Positions 1 through 9,296 of a DNA stretch of 56,268 bases are shown one piece after another. Made by a program: the position numbers and the translations under genes. The stretch lies in NCBI GenBank assembly GCA_029880285.1, contig JAOUOS010000019.1:1-56268 (forward strand), read 5' to 3'. A model generated the notes under the pieces. The model was not told the DNA's origin and did no database searches. It saw only the letters and a program-made list of their open reading frames with translations. This DNA is from Spirochaetia bacterium (GTDB lineage Bacteria; Spirochaetota; Leptospiria; Turneriellales; JAOUOS01). Position 1 is the stretch's first letter, and each line of letters starts with the position of its first letter.

Positions 1-600
1 TTTCATCAGAAGTCGTTTTAGGTTCTTCAATAATTTCTTGTTTGGCAGGTTCGGGTTCTTCATCTATGGTTTCAGTAAGTATGTTATCGAGTTCATCATC
101 TGATAAAGAGATAGGCCCTTCTGGTTCTTCGCTAAAGAATTCATCGGATGTATCTTCTTTTAATACAATTTCATCCGTTTCATTTTGTTCTTCGGTATCA
201 TCGATAATTTTATCTTCAATAGGTGTTTCATCAGAAGTCGTTTTAGGTTCTTCAATAATTTCTTGTTTGGCAGGTTCGGGTTCTTCATCTATGGTTTCAG
301 TAAGTATGTTATCGAGTTCATCATCTGATAAAGAGATAGGCCCTTCTGGTTCGTCTTTAAAAAAATCATCAGATGAATCTTCTTTTAATACAATTTCATC
401 TGTTTCATTTTGTTCTTCGATATCATCGATATTTTTATCTTCAATGGATGTTTCATCAGAAGTCGTTTGGCTATCTTCAATAATTTTTTGTTCAATAAGT
501 TCTGGCTCTTCAACAGTAGTTTCAGTAAGTATGTTATCGAGTTCATCATCTGATAAAGAGATAGGTCCTTCTGGTTCGTCTTTAAAAAAATCATTTGATT
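1..600 (-). repeat. 225-bp in-frame tandem repeat inside the acidic protein gene
   Basis: The block beginning TTTCATCAGAAGTCG on the plus strand starts at 1, 226 and 451, an exact 225-bp period (75 codons). Units at 1 and 226 are nearly identical; the unit at 451 is more diverged. The array probably continues beyond the left edge. Because the period is a multiple of three, copy-number change would keep the reading frame. Confidence 0.9.
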
Positions 601-1237
601 CTTCTGTCTCATTTTCTTCAGAAAAAGGAATGGATAATTTAACATCTCCATCAGAATTTTCTTTAAATAAATTTTCAGGTATGATTTCTTCTTTTTCAGT
701 TTCTTCGATTATATTTTCTTCATTTGGAATTTGTTCATTTTCAAGAAAATTATTATCTGTTTCAATATTAGACAAAGGCATAGTGTTTATAGATTCATCT
801 TCAAGAAGAGAACTCTCATCAATAATTGTATTTGAAACGGTGATATCTTCAGTAAGAGCAATTTCATCTCTTTGAGTATGAATATTTTCTTCTTGTTCTA
901 ATAAGTTTGATGTTTTTTGAAAGATTTTTTTATTTTCTGCAGGAATGTCTTCAGATGATAAGATATCGTCTGACCAGGCATGTCCGCCATTTCCATTTTT
1001 TTTAGAAAGAATATCGTTGTTTTTTGTTTGTTCTTTCATTTCATCAAAATTTGAATTCAAATGATTAGATAAATCGGGTTTATTTAAATTTATTTCTTTA
1101 TAATGGGCCCCATTACCATTTTTCATTGAATATTCAATTTCTGAAAATTCAAAAGATTCATCATTATCATAAGGAAAATCATTTTGATTTTTCCCATCTT
1201 CCAATAGTATATTTGTGTCACTTTGTTTTTTGGACAT
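1..1237 (-). CDS. Acidic tandem-repeat protein, C-terminus cut by window edge
   Basis: An open frame starts at ATG 1237-1235 on the minus strand and stays open to base 1, so the protein is at least 412 residues and its end is outside the window. It starts MSKKQSDTNILLEDG and is dominated by Glu, Asp, Ser, Asn and Ile, with no signal peptide or membrane segment, so it is probably cytoplasmic and largely disordered. From about residue 213 it carries a 75-residue unit repeated in tandem, each with the core FFxxEPEGPISLSDDELDNI. Similar acidic SLSxDELDNIL repeats occur, from memory, in spirochaete proteins; I do not know a proven function. It is divergent from flhB, sharing the 1238-1383 gap. A link to motility is only suggested by position. 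Confidence is high that it is a gene and low for any role. Confidence 0.8.
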   Translation of the reverse strand, partial: MSKKQSDTNILLEDGKNQNDFPYDNDESFEFSEIEYSMKNGNGAHYKEINLNKPDLSNHLNSNFDEMKEQTKNNDILSKKNGNGGHAWSDDILSSEDIPAENKKIFQKTSNLLEQEENIHTQRDEIALTEDITVSNTIIDESSLLEDESINTMPLSNIETDNNFLENEQIPNEENIIEETEKEEIIPENLFKENSDGDVKLSIPFSEENETEESNDFFKDEPEGPISLSDDELDNILTETTVEEPELIEQKIIEDSQTTSDETSIEDKNIDDIEEQNETDEIVLKEDSSDDFFKDEPEGPISLSDDELDNILTETIDEEPEPAKQEIIEEPKTTSDETPIEDKIIDDTEEQNETDEIVLKEDTSDEFFSEEPEGPISLSDDELDNILTETIDEEPEPAKQEIIEEPKTTSDE

Positions 1238-1331
1238 TTCCAATATTAAATATCGTCATCATAATTAAAATACTTATTATAAAAATCAACTTTATACAAT
1301 AAATTTATTCAAAAATTACAAAAAAAAATAC

Positions 1332-1361
1332 TTGCCGTCTTTTCTACGGTTTGAATATTAT
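1332..1361 (+). promoter_or_regulatory. Putative sigma70-type promoter for flhB operon
   Basis: TTGCCG at 1332-1337 and TATTAT at 1356-1361 are separated by 18 bp. Transcription would start near 1368, about 16 nt before the ATG at 1384, and would read into flhB-flhA-flhF. No strong Shine-Dalgarno sequence lies between. Confidence 0.45.
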
Positions 1362-1383
1362 GTCACATTAAGATAATTTTAAG

Positions 1384-2646
1384 ATGAATTTTTTAATAGT
1401 ATATCTTTTTTTACTAAAAAAGTACATATTTCAATATGTTATCAAGTATATAGATAAATTTAATTATTATAAATCATTAAATAAATTATATCAATTTTTC
1501 CCCCTTCCGTCAAGTTTTATCATAAATAATTCAATTGCGGTTGATTCGCCCTGGATTTTCTTTGCCGCAGAAGACGATGGTAGAACAGAACTTCCTACCG
1601 AGAGACGAAAACAAAAAGAACGTGAAAAGGGCAGGGTTCCCAAAAGTCAGGAGATACCTTCATCACTAGTTGTTTTAGGAGGATTAGTAACTCTGTTTTT
1701 TTTGGGCAGTTGGATGATCGATGGTCTATGTAAGATAATGGAAAAATATGTGGGCAACTTTACCAAACTACCCCAATTTAATGACGCCAAACTAGTTTTT
1801 TTATTAATATCTATCGTTAAAGATACAGCCTATATAATGGCGCCTGTTTTTATTATTGCATTAATTATGGGTATTGCGGGCAATATCGTACAGGTAGGGT
1901 TTTTATTTACCTTAAAACCACTAGCGTTTGATTTTTCACGAATAAAACTTGATCCGGCATCTATAATGAAAAAAATTTTTTTTTCAAAACAGGTAGCCGT
2001 AAATCTTATAAAAACAATTATTAAAGTAGCGTTTTTAGCCTATATCAGTTATTTAATTATATCTTCAGACTTTTTATTGGTTATGAAATCAGGCGAATTA
2101 TCATTAAAACAAAGTTTAAAAGTGCTTGGGATATTGGCATTTAAGCTTGCTTTAATTATGACTATTGTTCTTCTTATAATAGGAATACCAGATTATTTTT
2201 TTCAAAGATATGAGTTTATAGAGAGTATAAAAATGACTCGTGAAGAGACAAAGCAAGAAATGAAAGAAACAGAGGGAGATCCGCTTATAAAACAAAGACA
2301 GCGTCAAAGAGCAATGGAGTTTTTGAGAAGAAGGATGATATCAGAAGTTAAAAACGCGGATGTTATAATTACAAATCCTACTCATTATGCCGCGGCTTTA
2401 AGGTATGATCCCAATAAAGAAAATGCTCCCAGGCTTTTAGCAAAAGGTGTGGATCATTTAGCATTTATAATTAGAAATTTGGCTAGAAAAAATGAGATTC
2501 CCATTATTGAAAATAAACCCCTTGCCAGAGAGTTATATGAAAGAGTTAATGAAGGTGATATAGTTCCAGAAGAATTTTACAGAGTATTAGTAGAAATTTT
2601 TGTGAATTTAGAATCTATAAAAGAAAGAGCTGCCGCTTCGGCATAA
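1384..2646 (+). CDS. flhB: Flagellar export apparatus protein FlhB
   Basis: Integral membrane component of the flagellar type III export gate, controlling the switch from rod/hook to filament substrates. The conserved protein begins around residue 55 with [19 protein letters not shown], followed by KAREKG-like [12 protein letters not shown], four hydrophobic segments, and the cytoplasmic domain with the autocleavage motif NPTH (Asn331-Pro332) in [13 protein letters not shown]. The family cleaves between that Asn and Pro. The frame is about 55-60 residues longer at the N-terminus than usual; this extension is Lys/Phe/Tyr-rich and looks like translated leader. No ATG, GTG or TTG lies in frame between 1384 and the conserved part, so I kept ATG 1384, but a non-standard start (for example ATT near 1534) is possible. 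Five bases separate it from flhA. Confidence 0.95.
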   Translation: MNFLIVYLFLLKKYIFQYVIKYIDKFNYYKSLNKLYQFFPLPSSFIINNSIAVDSPWIFFAAEDDGRTELPTERRKQKEREKGRVPKSQEIPSSLVVLGGLVTLFFLGSWMIDGLCKIMEKYVGNFTKLPQFNDAKLVFLLISIVKDTAYIMAPVFIIALIMGIAGNIVQVGFLFTLKPLAFDFSRIKLDPASIMKKIFFSKQVAVNLIKTIIKVAFLAYISYLIISSDFLLVMKSGELSLKQSLKVLGILAFKLALIMTIVLLIIGIPDYFFQRYEFIESIKMTREETKQEMKETEGDPLIKQRQRQRAMEFLRRRMISEVKNADVIITNPTHYAAALRYDPNKENAPRLLAKGVDHLAFIIRNLARKNEIPIIENKPLARELYERVNEGDIVPEEFYRVLVEIFVNLESIKERAAASA

Positions 2647-2651
2647 AAAAA

Positions 2652-4721
2652 ATGAAAGACTGGTATAAACAAACGGATATCATGCTGGGTGTAGCGGTTA
2701 TCGCTATTATAGCCATGCTTGTTATTCCTTTGCCGGCGATTTTGCTTGATTTACTTTTAACAGTAAGCATAATGATAAGTCTGGTGGCACTTTTAGTCGC
2801 GATGTATAATAAGAAAAATACAGATTTTTCTGTATTCCCTTCTCTTCTTTTAGTGACAACTGTTTTTCGTTTAGCGCTCAATGTTAGTACTACCAGATTA
2901 ATCTTAATGAAAGGCCCCGCGTTTGACGGTAAATTAATTCAGGCCTTTGGTGAATTTGTCGTAGGGGGACAGTATGTTATAGGTTTTATTATATTTTTAA
3001 TTTTAGTATTGGTTCAAATGATTGTTATTACAAAGGGTGCAACCAGAATAAGTGAAGTAGCTGCCCGATTTACATTAGACGCTTTACCGGGAAAACAAAT
3101 GTCAATAGATTCAGATTTATCTGCGGGTATTTTAAGTGAAGAAGAAGCCAGAAAAAAAAGAGATGAGTTAAGAAAAGAAGTAGATTTTTACGGTCAAATG
3201 GATGGTGCTACGAAGTTTGTTCAGGGTGATGTGCGGGTAGGTTTGGTTATAACTGCCATAAATATTATTGGGGGACTTATCATAGGAATAGCGATGAGGG
3301 GTGAGACATGGGAAAGCGCTTTAAAAATTTATACTCTGTTAACCGTGGGTGATGGTTTGGTGGCTCAAATACCCTCACTTTTAATTACAACAGCAACCGG
3401 TATGGTAGTAACTAGAGCAGGTTCAGAAAAAGATTTAGCAGCCGATTTAACCGGTCAGTTATTTACAAATCCTAAAGTATTATGGATAGTATCTTTAACT
3501 ATAATTTCATCAGCGATTATTCCTGGATTTCCGGTAGTTTCTCCGTTAATGATAGGCGGAATGTTAGCATTCTTAGCGTACATGATAACTGAAAGCGCTA
3601 AAAAAGAAAAAGAAATATCAGAAAAAACTAAAAAAGATAAAAAATCAGCCCCTTCAACAGAGCGATTCTTAGATGAAATTGCCGTAGATCCGTTAAAGTT
3701 AGAAATAGGTTATAATCTTATACCCTTGGTAGATCCGTCAAAAGGAGGTTCTCTGCTTGATAGAATTACAAATCTTCGTCAAAAATTTGCCAGAGATATG
3801 GGTATGATAATACCACCTATAAGAATAAATGATAATATGGATCTAGAAGGCAATGATTATTCTATTTTAGTTGGTGGTATTGAAGTGGCTCATGCGAATG
3901 CCTATCCCGATAAATTAGCGGCTTTAGACAGCGGTAATGTCAAAACAAAAATGGAGGGAGAAGCATATAAAGATCCTGCTTATCATTTAAGCGCGATATT
4001 AATATCTCCTGATAAAAAAGCAGACGCTGAAAAGAATGGTTATTTAGTGGTTGATGCCAGTAACATTATTATTACTCATTTAAGTGAAGTACTAAGAAAT
4101 TATGCTACTCAAATTATGGGTAGAGAAGAAGTGAAAATGCTTTTAGATAAAACAAAAGAAAAATATCCCGCAGTGGTTGATGAGTTAAATAGTAATTTAA
4201 GCAGAGGTATTGTACAAAGTGTTTTACATAATTTATTAAAAGAGAATGTTTCAATTAAAAATCTGGTTGGTATTTTTGAAACTTTGGCAGATAATGCAGA
4301 AAAAATAAAAGATCCGGTTGTATTAACAGAATTGGTAAGACAAAGAATAGGAAGGCAAATTACAGCTCAATTCGCTGAAAAAGGTATTCTAAAAATTATA
4401 CAAATAGATCCTATTATTGAAAATGAAATGCGGTCGTCAGTGGTTTTTGATGAAAGAGAAGGAAAAATAATAGCTTTAGATCCGCATATTCAGGTTAAGG
4501 TTCGAGATTCTTTTATAAAAGCTTTTAATGAAGCACAAGAAAAAGGAATTTTTCCTGTTTTTCTTACCGCTTCTGAAATACGGTCAGGAGTTTTCTCAAT
4601 TCTTGAGAGAGAGTTAAATTCAAGATCATTCGCGGTGGCAGCCTATGAAGAGTTGGCGACAGATATAAAAATAGATATTATAGGGCAGGCAATTTATAAA
4701 GAAGAGGAGGTAAGCGCTTAA
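2652..4721 (+). CDS. flhA: Flagellar export gate protein FlhA
   Basis: Central membrane protein of the flagellar type III export gate, 689 residues, the usual length. The N-terminal half has about eight hydrophobic segments and the conserved FHIPEP-like cytoplasmic loop region ([29 protein letters not shown]), diagnostic for the FlhA/InvA family. The C-terminal half is the soluble cytoplasmic domain that docks export chaperones. It starts 5 nt after flhB and its stop TAA (4719-4721) overlaps the flhF ATG by one base. The sequence GAGGAGG at 4704-4710, inside the end of flhA, is a strong ribosome-binding site for flhF, so the three genes are likely translated from one message. Confidence 0.97.
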   Translation: MKDWYKQTDIMLGVAVIAIIAMLVIPLPAILLDLLLTVSIMISLVALLVAMYNKKNTDFSVFPSLLLVTTVFRLALNVSTTRLILMKGPAFDGKLIQAFGEFVVGGQYVIGFIIFLILVLVQMIVITKGATRISEVAARFTLDALPGKQMSIDSDLSAGILSEEEARKKRDELRKEVDFYGQMDGATKFVQGDVRVGLVITAINIIGGLIIGIAMRGETWESALKIYTLLTVGDGLVAQIPSLLITTATGMVVTRAGSEKDLAADLTGQLFTNPKVLWIVSLTIISSAIIPGFPVVSPLMIGGMLAFLAYMITESAKKEKEISEKTKKDKKSAPSTERFLDEIAVDPLKLEIGYNLIPLVDPSKGGSLLDRITNLRQKFARDMGMIIPPIRINDNMDLEGNDYSILVGGIEVAHANAYPDKLAALDSGNVKTKMEGEAYKDPAYHLSAILISPDKKADAEKNGYLVVDASNIIITHLSEVLRNYATQIMGREEVKMLLDKTKEKYPAVVDELNSNLSRGIVQSVLHNLLKENVSIKNLVGIFETLADNAEKIKDPVVLTELVRQRIGRQITAQFAEKGILKIIQIDPIIENEMRSSVVFDEREGKIIALDPHIQVKVRDSFIKAFNEAQEKGIFPVFLTASEIRSGVFSILERELNSRSFAVAAYEELATDIKIDIIGQAIYKEEEVSA

Positions 4722-6001
4722 TGCAGTATGTTAAAGTAACCGGGGACAGTCATGCTGAAGCTTTGAAAAAATTAAGAGAGCAGTATGGCAATGAAGCTAT
4801 AATATATGACGAACGAAAAATAAAATCTTCAAATCTCATAGGAAAATTATTTAAAAAACAAAAGTGGGAAATTCAAGCTGCGATGAAAGAAAAACAAAAA
4901 AGTATGGGCAGTTTAAAATCAAAAATGGAGAATTTAGAACTTCTATTAAATAAAACAAAAAATTACCAAGAATTAAATTTGCATTCGGGCAAAGAATTTT
5001 TAAAAAAATTAGAAAAAGAAGATATTCCTTTTAGAACAGATAAAAATAAAATACTGCAAAAAGAAGTATTAGAAAAATATGAGACTGTTGAAAAAACAAA
5101 AAATGCTGAAGTTCCTATTGAAGAAAATAAAGAAATAGATAAAATATGGTCAGATATATCTTTTATTAAAAATAATATTCAAAGTCTATTGAATCATAAT
5201 GAAAAAAAAGGTATAGAAAAAGAGTTTCTTAATTTGTATGATTTTTTACTAGAACAGGAATTATCAAAATCATGGTTAAAAGAATTTATGGCAGAATTGA
5301 GAAATAATATCCCCCAAAAAGAATGGAAAATTAAAAATAAAATATATGAAAAAGCTAAAGAATTATTAATGAAAAGAATAAAAATAAATCATTCGTTAGG
5401 TACCAAAAAAGTAGTCACATTAATTGGGCCTACAGGAGTTGGCAAAACCACAACTGTCGCCAAATTAGCCGCAGGATTAAAATTTAAAGAAAATAAAAAA
5501 GTTTCATTAATTACGCTGGATAATTATCGTATTGCGGCAACTGAGCAATTAAAATTATATGGTAATATCATGGATATTCCAGTGCATGTTTGTAAAGAAA
5601 AAGATAAATTTAATCAAATAATAAGCACAGAAAAGACTGATATTATTTTAGTAGATACAACAGGAATAAGTCATAACAATAAAGAATTTTTACAAAAGCA
5701 GTTTGAGTTTTTTAGTGAAAATGAAAGAGAATTTGAAAAACATCTGGTGATTTCTGCTTCGTCAAAACCTAAGGACATTTTTAATACTATTGAAAATTTT
5801 GGTGTATTTAATGTTGACAGGTTGATTGTATCTAAATTAGATGAAACACAAAGTTTTGGTTATTTATTAGAGGCCGCTGAAAGCTGGAATCTGCCGTTTT
5901 CATTTTTTACCATGGGACAGAGGGTTCCTGATGATTATATGCCGGCCGACAAAGGTTTTTTGGCTGATAAAATTTTGGAAGAATTTAATAAAAATAATTA
6001 A
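4721..6001 (+). CDS. flhF: Flagellar biosynthesis GTPase FlhF (SRP-type)
   Basis: SRP-family GTPase that determines where and how many flagella are built. The N-terminus ([20 protein letters not shown]) is the typical FlhF B domain; a Lys/Glu-rich middle follows; the C-terminal NG domain carries the P-loop GPTGVGKTTTVAKLAA, DNYRIAATEQL, the Walker B-like VDTTG and the SKLDE specificity motif. 426 residues is a normal length. The ATG overlaps the flhA stop by one base and uses GAGGAGG ten bases upstream. FlhG, the likely partner, is encoded 93 bp downstream behind its own promoter. Confidence 0.96.
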   Translation: MQYVKVTGDSHAEALKKLREQYGNEAIIYDERKIKSSNLIGKLFKKQKWEIQAAMKEKQKSMGSLKSKMENLELLLNKTKNYQELNLHSGKEFLKKLEKEDIPFRTDKNKILQKEVLEKYETVEKTKNAEVPIEENKEIDKIWSDISFIKNNIQSLLNHNEKKGIEKEFLNLYDFLLEQELSKSWLKEFMAELRNNIPQKEWKIKNKIYEKAKELLMKRIKINHSLGTKKVVTLIGPTGVGKTTTVAKLAAGLKFKENKKVSLITLDNYRIAATEQLKLYGNIMDIPVHVCKEKDKFNQIISTEKTDIILVDTTGISHNNKEFLQKQFEFFSENEREFEKHLVISASSKPKDIFNTIENFGVFNVDRLIVSKLDETQSFGYLLEAAESWNLPFSFFTMGQRVPDDYMPADKGFLADKILEEFNKNN

Positions 6002-6044
6002 TTAAAATTACAAGGGTATATTAATATTTAATTAAATAAAAAAC

Positions 6045-6071
6045 TAAATAAATTTTGTATAAAACCGATAC
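6045..6071 (+). promoter_or_regulatory. Putative sigma28 (FliA/WhiG) promoter upstream of flhG
   Basis: TAAA at 6045-6048, a 15-nt spacer, and ACCGATAC at 6064-6071 match the flagellar sigma28 pattern TAAA-N15-GCCGATAA at ten of twelve positions. It sits in the 93-bp gap between flhF and flhG, with AAAAGGAAAA just before the flhG ATG. It would drive flhG, the membrane protein gene and possibly fliA itself, implying positive autoregulation. Inferred from sequence only. Confidence 0.6.
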
Positions 6072-6094
6072 TTTTACAAGTTAAAAGGAAAAAT

Positions 6095-7039
6095 ATGCAG
6101 AATATAACAAGCGACATAAAATTAGATCAGGCGGCTGGATTAAGAAAAATAGTTAATAAGTCACTGGGAAGTACAATATCTCTTGAAGAAGATATTGATG
6201 CAAATGAAAATTATGAATCCAGCTATGTTCAAAAGAAACCAACTAAAATTATTACCATAACTAGCGGTAAAGGCGGTGTTGGTAAAACATCGATGTCAGT
6301 AAATCTCGGTTTGGCTTTAGCCAAAAAGAATAAGAAAGTACTATTGTTTGACGCTGATCTCGGTTTGGCAAATATAAATGTAATATTAGGGGTAGTGCCT
6401 AAATATAATCTTTATCATGTGGTAAAAGGGCATAAAAAATTAAAAGATATTATTATTCATACTCCCGAGGGTTTAGATATAATCGCGGGAGCATCTGGTT
6501 ATAGCTCTCTCGCCAATCTATCTGAAAAAGAAAGAGAAAAAATGATTACTGGTGTTGATAATCTGAGTGAGTATGATTACCTTTTAATTGATACCGGCGC
6601 AGGAGTTGGCTCTAATGTAATAGGGTTTACTCTGCCTGCTGATGAAGTTATGGTTATTACAACTCCCGAACCTACATCAATTACTGATGCTTATGGAATA
6701 ATAAAATCGATAGTATTAGAAGCTCCGGATAAGAATATTAAATTAATAGTGAATAGAGTGACTACTTCACTAGAGGGTAGAAAAGTAGCAGAAAGAGTTG
6801 TTAATATTTCAAATCAATTTTTAAATGTAAAAGTTGAAAATTGTGGATTTATTTACGATGATGAATTTGTTTCAAAATCAATAAGACGACAGAAACCATT
6901 TTATATTATGTACCCTAAGAGTAAAGCAAGCGGCTGCATGAACATTATTGCTTCAAGGCTTTTAGGCAGTGAGAATGGAGAAAATAAAGAGACCGGTTCA
7001 ATGGGTTCCTTTTTTAGAAAAATATTTCAATTAGTGTGA
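6095..7039 (+). CDS. flhG: MinD-like ATPase FlhG (FleN/YlxH)
   Basis: MinD/ParA-type ATPase that limits flagellar number and works with FlhF. The N-terminus has the FlhF-activating [10 protein letters not shown] element (DQAxxLR motif). The deviant Walker A is [16 protein letters not shown] near residue 55, followed by the [15 protein letters not shown] and [10 protein letters not shown] motifs. The usual C-terminal amphipathic membrane-targeting helix may be represented by [10 protein letters not shown] at the end. 314 residues is normal. It has a good ribosome-binding site (AAAAGGAAAA) and follows a candidate sigma28 promoter. Confidence 0.95.
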   Translation: MQNITSDIKLDQAAGLRKIVNKSLGSTISLEEDIDANENYESSYVQKKPTKIITITSGKGGVGKTSMSVNLGLALAKKNKKVLLFDADLGLANINVILGVVPKYNLYHVVKGHKKLKDIIIHTPEGLDIIAGASGYSSLANLSEKEREKMITGVDNLSEYDYLLIDTGAGVGSNVIGFTLPADEVMVITTPEPTSITDAYGIIKSIVLEAPDKNIKLIVNRVTTSLEGRKVAERVVNISNQFLNVKVENCGFIYDDEFVSKSIRRQKPFYIMYPKSKASGCMNIIASRLLGSENGENKETGSMGSFFRKIFQLV

Positions 7040-7055
7040 TATGTGATATTGTTTA

Positions 7056-7559
7056 ATGCATGCTCCAAAAATAAATCAGATACTATTAAAATCAATCATA
7101 AGCTTAGGGGCTTCTGGGTTTATAATATCTCTTCTTGCATCAATAATAGGATCTGCTGATTATAAAGCAATAATTTGGCAGCCATTAGTTTCAGCATTAG
7201 TTATGGCGATCTTAGGCAGTGCTGGTTATTTTATTTTTGAAAAGTTTATTCCACAATTTATTAAAAAGTTGTCTGCAGAAGAAGATATCGAATCAATGAG
7301 TGACAGTCTAGATATTGACAATACAGAAAATTCAGAGAATTTCAATATTGAAAATGAAAGTATATCAGATGATATTGAAAATATAGAAAAACTTGAAAAT
7401 GATGATATACCTATTAAAGAAAGAGCCATAAATTATGCCAGCGCGAAAAAGAAAAAGCAGGCAGGTGAAGGTGAAATTTTGGTAGAGGGTGTGCCAATTA
7501 AAAACGAACCTAAATTAATGGCAGAGGCAATTCAACATTTACTTCATCAGGATGAATGA
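7056..7559 (+). CDS. Small membrane protein between flhG and fliA
   Basis: 167 residues, no family recognised with certainty. Residues ~9-30 (LLKSIISLGASGFIISLLAS) and ~36-60 (IIWQPLVSALVMAILGSAGYF) are hydrophobic helices, so the N-terminal third is a two-pass membrane anchor. The middle is acidic and Asn/Ile-rich. The C-terminal 50 residues (KKKKQAGEGEILVEGVPIK...AEAIQHLLHQDE) look like a conserved cytoplasmic peptide. ATG 7056 lies 16 bp after the flhG stop, without an obvious ribosome-binding site. Its place between flhG and the motility sigma factor suggests a flagellar accessory role, which is inference. Confidence 0.7.
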   Translation: MHAPKINQILLKSIISLGASGFIISLLASIIGSADYKAIIWQPLVSALVMAILGSAGYFIFEKFIPQFIKKLSAEEDIESMSDSLDIDNTENSENFNIENESISDDIENIEKLENDDIPIKERAINYASAKKKKQAGEGEILVEGVPIKNEPKLMAEAIQHLLHQDE

Positions 7560-7597
7560 GGTTATAAATTATTTGAAAATTGTTGACGTCCTTACTT

Positions 7598-7621
7598 TTA
7601 AGACATAACTGGATGTCTTAA
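7598..7621. promoter_or_regulatory. Perfect 9-bp inverted repeat before fliA
   Basis: TTAAGACAT (7598-7606), a 6-nt loop AACTGG, and ATGTCTTAA (7613-7621). It lies 10 bp downstream of TTGACG (7583-7588) and 17 bp upstream of the fliA ATG. It could be a weak terminator for the flhG transcript (no T-tract follows), a 5'-leader hairpin or an operator. A TAACTG at 7606-7611 would be a poor -10 inside it. Confidence 0.45.
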
Positions 7622-7638
7622 TTAAAATATAATAGAAA

Positions 7639-8430
7639 ATGAAATATAAAAGCAAAGAAATCACTGAAGCCGAAGAAACGGAAATCTGGTATGAGTATGT
7701 AAAAACAAAAGATCCGAAAATAAGAGAATTTCTCATCGAAAAATACGCGCCTTTAGTAAAATATGTTGCTGGTAAAGTAGCGGTAGGCATGCCTCATAAT
7801 GTAGAATTTGACGATTTGGTAAGTTATGGCACATTTGGCCTGTTAGACGCGATAGAAAAATATGACCCTAAAAAAGAAGTTAAATTTAAAACATACGCGA
7901 TGACTAGAGTAAGGGGCGCTATTTTTGATGAACTTAGAACAATCGACTGGATTCCTAGATCAGTAAGACAAAAAGCAAAACAGGTTGAAAAAATAATTAT
8001 TGAGCTTGAAAATAAATTAGGCCGAACAGTAGAAGATGAAGAGATTGCGCAAGAATTGGACATTAGCCTTGAAGAGTTTCATACATTAGTATCAAAAATA
8101 TCAGGAACAAGTCTTGTGTCTTTAAATGATATTTGGCATGGTAATGATGACTCAGATGAACTTTCATTTTTAGAGACAATTGAATCGCCCGCGAATTTAA
8201 ATCCTGATATAATGGTAGAAAGAGAAGAAACGAAAGAAATAATAATGGAAGCGATAAAAAAACTGCCAGATAAAGAAAAAAAAGTAATTGTTTTATATTA
8301 TTATGAAGATTTAACATTAAAAGAAATTGGAGAAGTATTAGAAGTAACAGAATCACGTGTATCACAACTGCATACAAAAGCAATTATGCGTCTTCGAGGT
8401 CGTCTCGCACAAATGAAAAACCTCATATAA
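7639..8430 (+). CDS. fliA: RNA polymerase sigma factor FliA/WhiG (sigma28)
   Basis: Sigma-70 family group 3 factor that directs late flagellar and motility genes. Region 2 shows [34 protein letters not shown] followed by [15 protein letters not shown], which is diagnostic for the FliA/WhiG branch. Region 3 is [17 protein letters not shown], and region 4 is [35 protein letters not shown] with its helix-turn-helix. 263 residues is the expected length. It follows the flhG block by 79 bp and precedes rsmA by 19 bp. No anti-sigma factor (flgM) is seen in the window. Confidence 0.95.
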   Translation: MKYKSKEITEAEETEIWYEYVKTKDPKIREFLIEKYAPLVKYVAGKVAVGMPHNVEFDDLVSYGTFGLLDAIEKYDPKKEVKFKTYAMTRVRGAIFDELRTIDWIPRSVRQKAKQVEKIIIELENKLGRTVEDEEIAQELDISLEEFHTLVSKISGTSLVSLNDIWHGNDDSDELSFLETIESPANLNPDIMVEREETKEIIMEAIKKLPDKEKKVIVLYYYEDLTLKEIGEVLEVTESRVSQLHTKAIMRLRGRLAQMKNLI

Positions 8431-8449
8431 TTATTTTTAGTAATTAGAT

Positions 8450-9271
8450 TTGAGTCACCCGGCCAAAATTATAAAAGAACTTGGAATTGCTCCATTAAAA
8501 AAATTTGGTCAAAATTTTTTAATTCATAATGAAAGTCTTAGAAAAGCTGTTCCGCTGGTAAAAAAGGACAGCATAATTTTAGAAATAGGACCCGGTTTGG
8601 GGGCTGTAACAGAATTTTTTTATCGGCAAAATTATAATTTAGTTTTGTGTGAAAAAGATAGAAAGCTTGCGGAATATCTAAGTTTAAAATACAAAAAAAT
8701 AAAAATATACAATGAAGATTTTCTAGAGATAGAAACAAAAATATGGGAAGATTTAAATGTGAATGTAATTATAGGTAATTTACCTTTTTATATTACTTCA
8801 GACATAATTGTTAAAATAATGAAAGAAATGAAGTTTGTAAAAAGCGCTATTTTAGGTATTCAAAAAGAAGTAGCAGAGAGGTTGCTAAAAAGAAAAGAAA
8901 GTTCGTTTGCTATATTTGTTTCTCTAATGGGAGAAATAAAAAAAATATCTTTGATTTCTAAAAAAAGTTTTTATCCTGAACCAGATGTAAATGCCATGTG
9001 GATATATTGGGAAAGAAAACCAATGATAAAAGATGATCAAATAAATAAAATGGAATTGTTGTTAAAAAGTCTTTTTTGGGGCAAAAGAAAAAAAATCATA
9101 AAATCATTAAAAGATAATCCTTTTTTAAAAAATTCTAAAGAGCCGATTAATTGGATTAAAAAAATAGAAATAGAACCAAGTAATGAACAAATAAAAAATA
9201 TATTTTCAAAAAGGCCCGATTCATTAAATGTTATTGATTTCATTGATCTGTTATCTTACCTTGACTCTTAA
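8450..9271 (+). CDS. rsmA: 16S rRNA dimethyladenosine transferase RsmA (KsgA)
   Basis: SAM-dependent methyltransferase that dimethylates two adjacent adenines near the 3' end of 16S rRNA during 30S assembly. Visible motifs are LKKFGQNFLIH at the N-terminus, motif I EIGPGLGAVTEFF, the catalytic loop NLPFYITSDI (usually NLPYYI) and the C-terminal helical domain. 273 residues is typical. The frame has no ATG at the right place and the protein start SHPAKIIKELGI implies a TTG start at 8450. It is 19 bp behind fliA and probably in the same transcript, an unusual place for this housekeeping gene. Confidence 0.93.
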   Translation: MSHPAKIIKELGIAPLKKFGQNFLIHNESLRKAVPLVKKDSIILEIGPGLGAVTEFFYRQNYNLVLCEKDRKLAEYLSLKYKKIKIYNEDFLEIETKIWEDLNVNVIIGNLPFYITSDIIVKIMKEMKFVKSAILGIQKEVAERLLKRKESSFAIFVSLMGEIKKISLISKKSFYPEPDVNAMWIYWERKPMIKDDQINKMELLLKSLFWGKRKKIIKSLKDNPFLKNSKEPINWIKKIEIEPSNEQIKNIFSKRPDSLNVIDFIDLLSYLDS

Positions 9272-9296
9272 TAGTATCTATTTAAATGCAATTAAT

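Noticed and set aside
42..875. Long Ser-rich plus-strand reading frame (277 codons)
   Set aside because: It is antisense to the acidic repeat gene. The 225-bp period keeps all frames open, and the Ser-rich sequence is the mirror of Glu/Asp codons.
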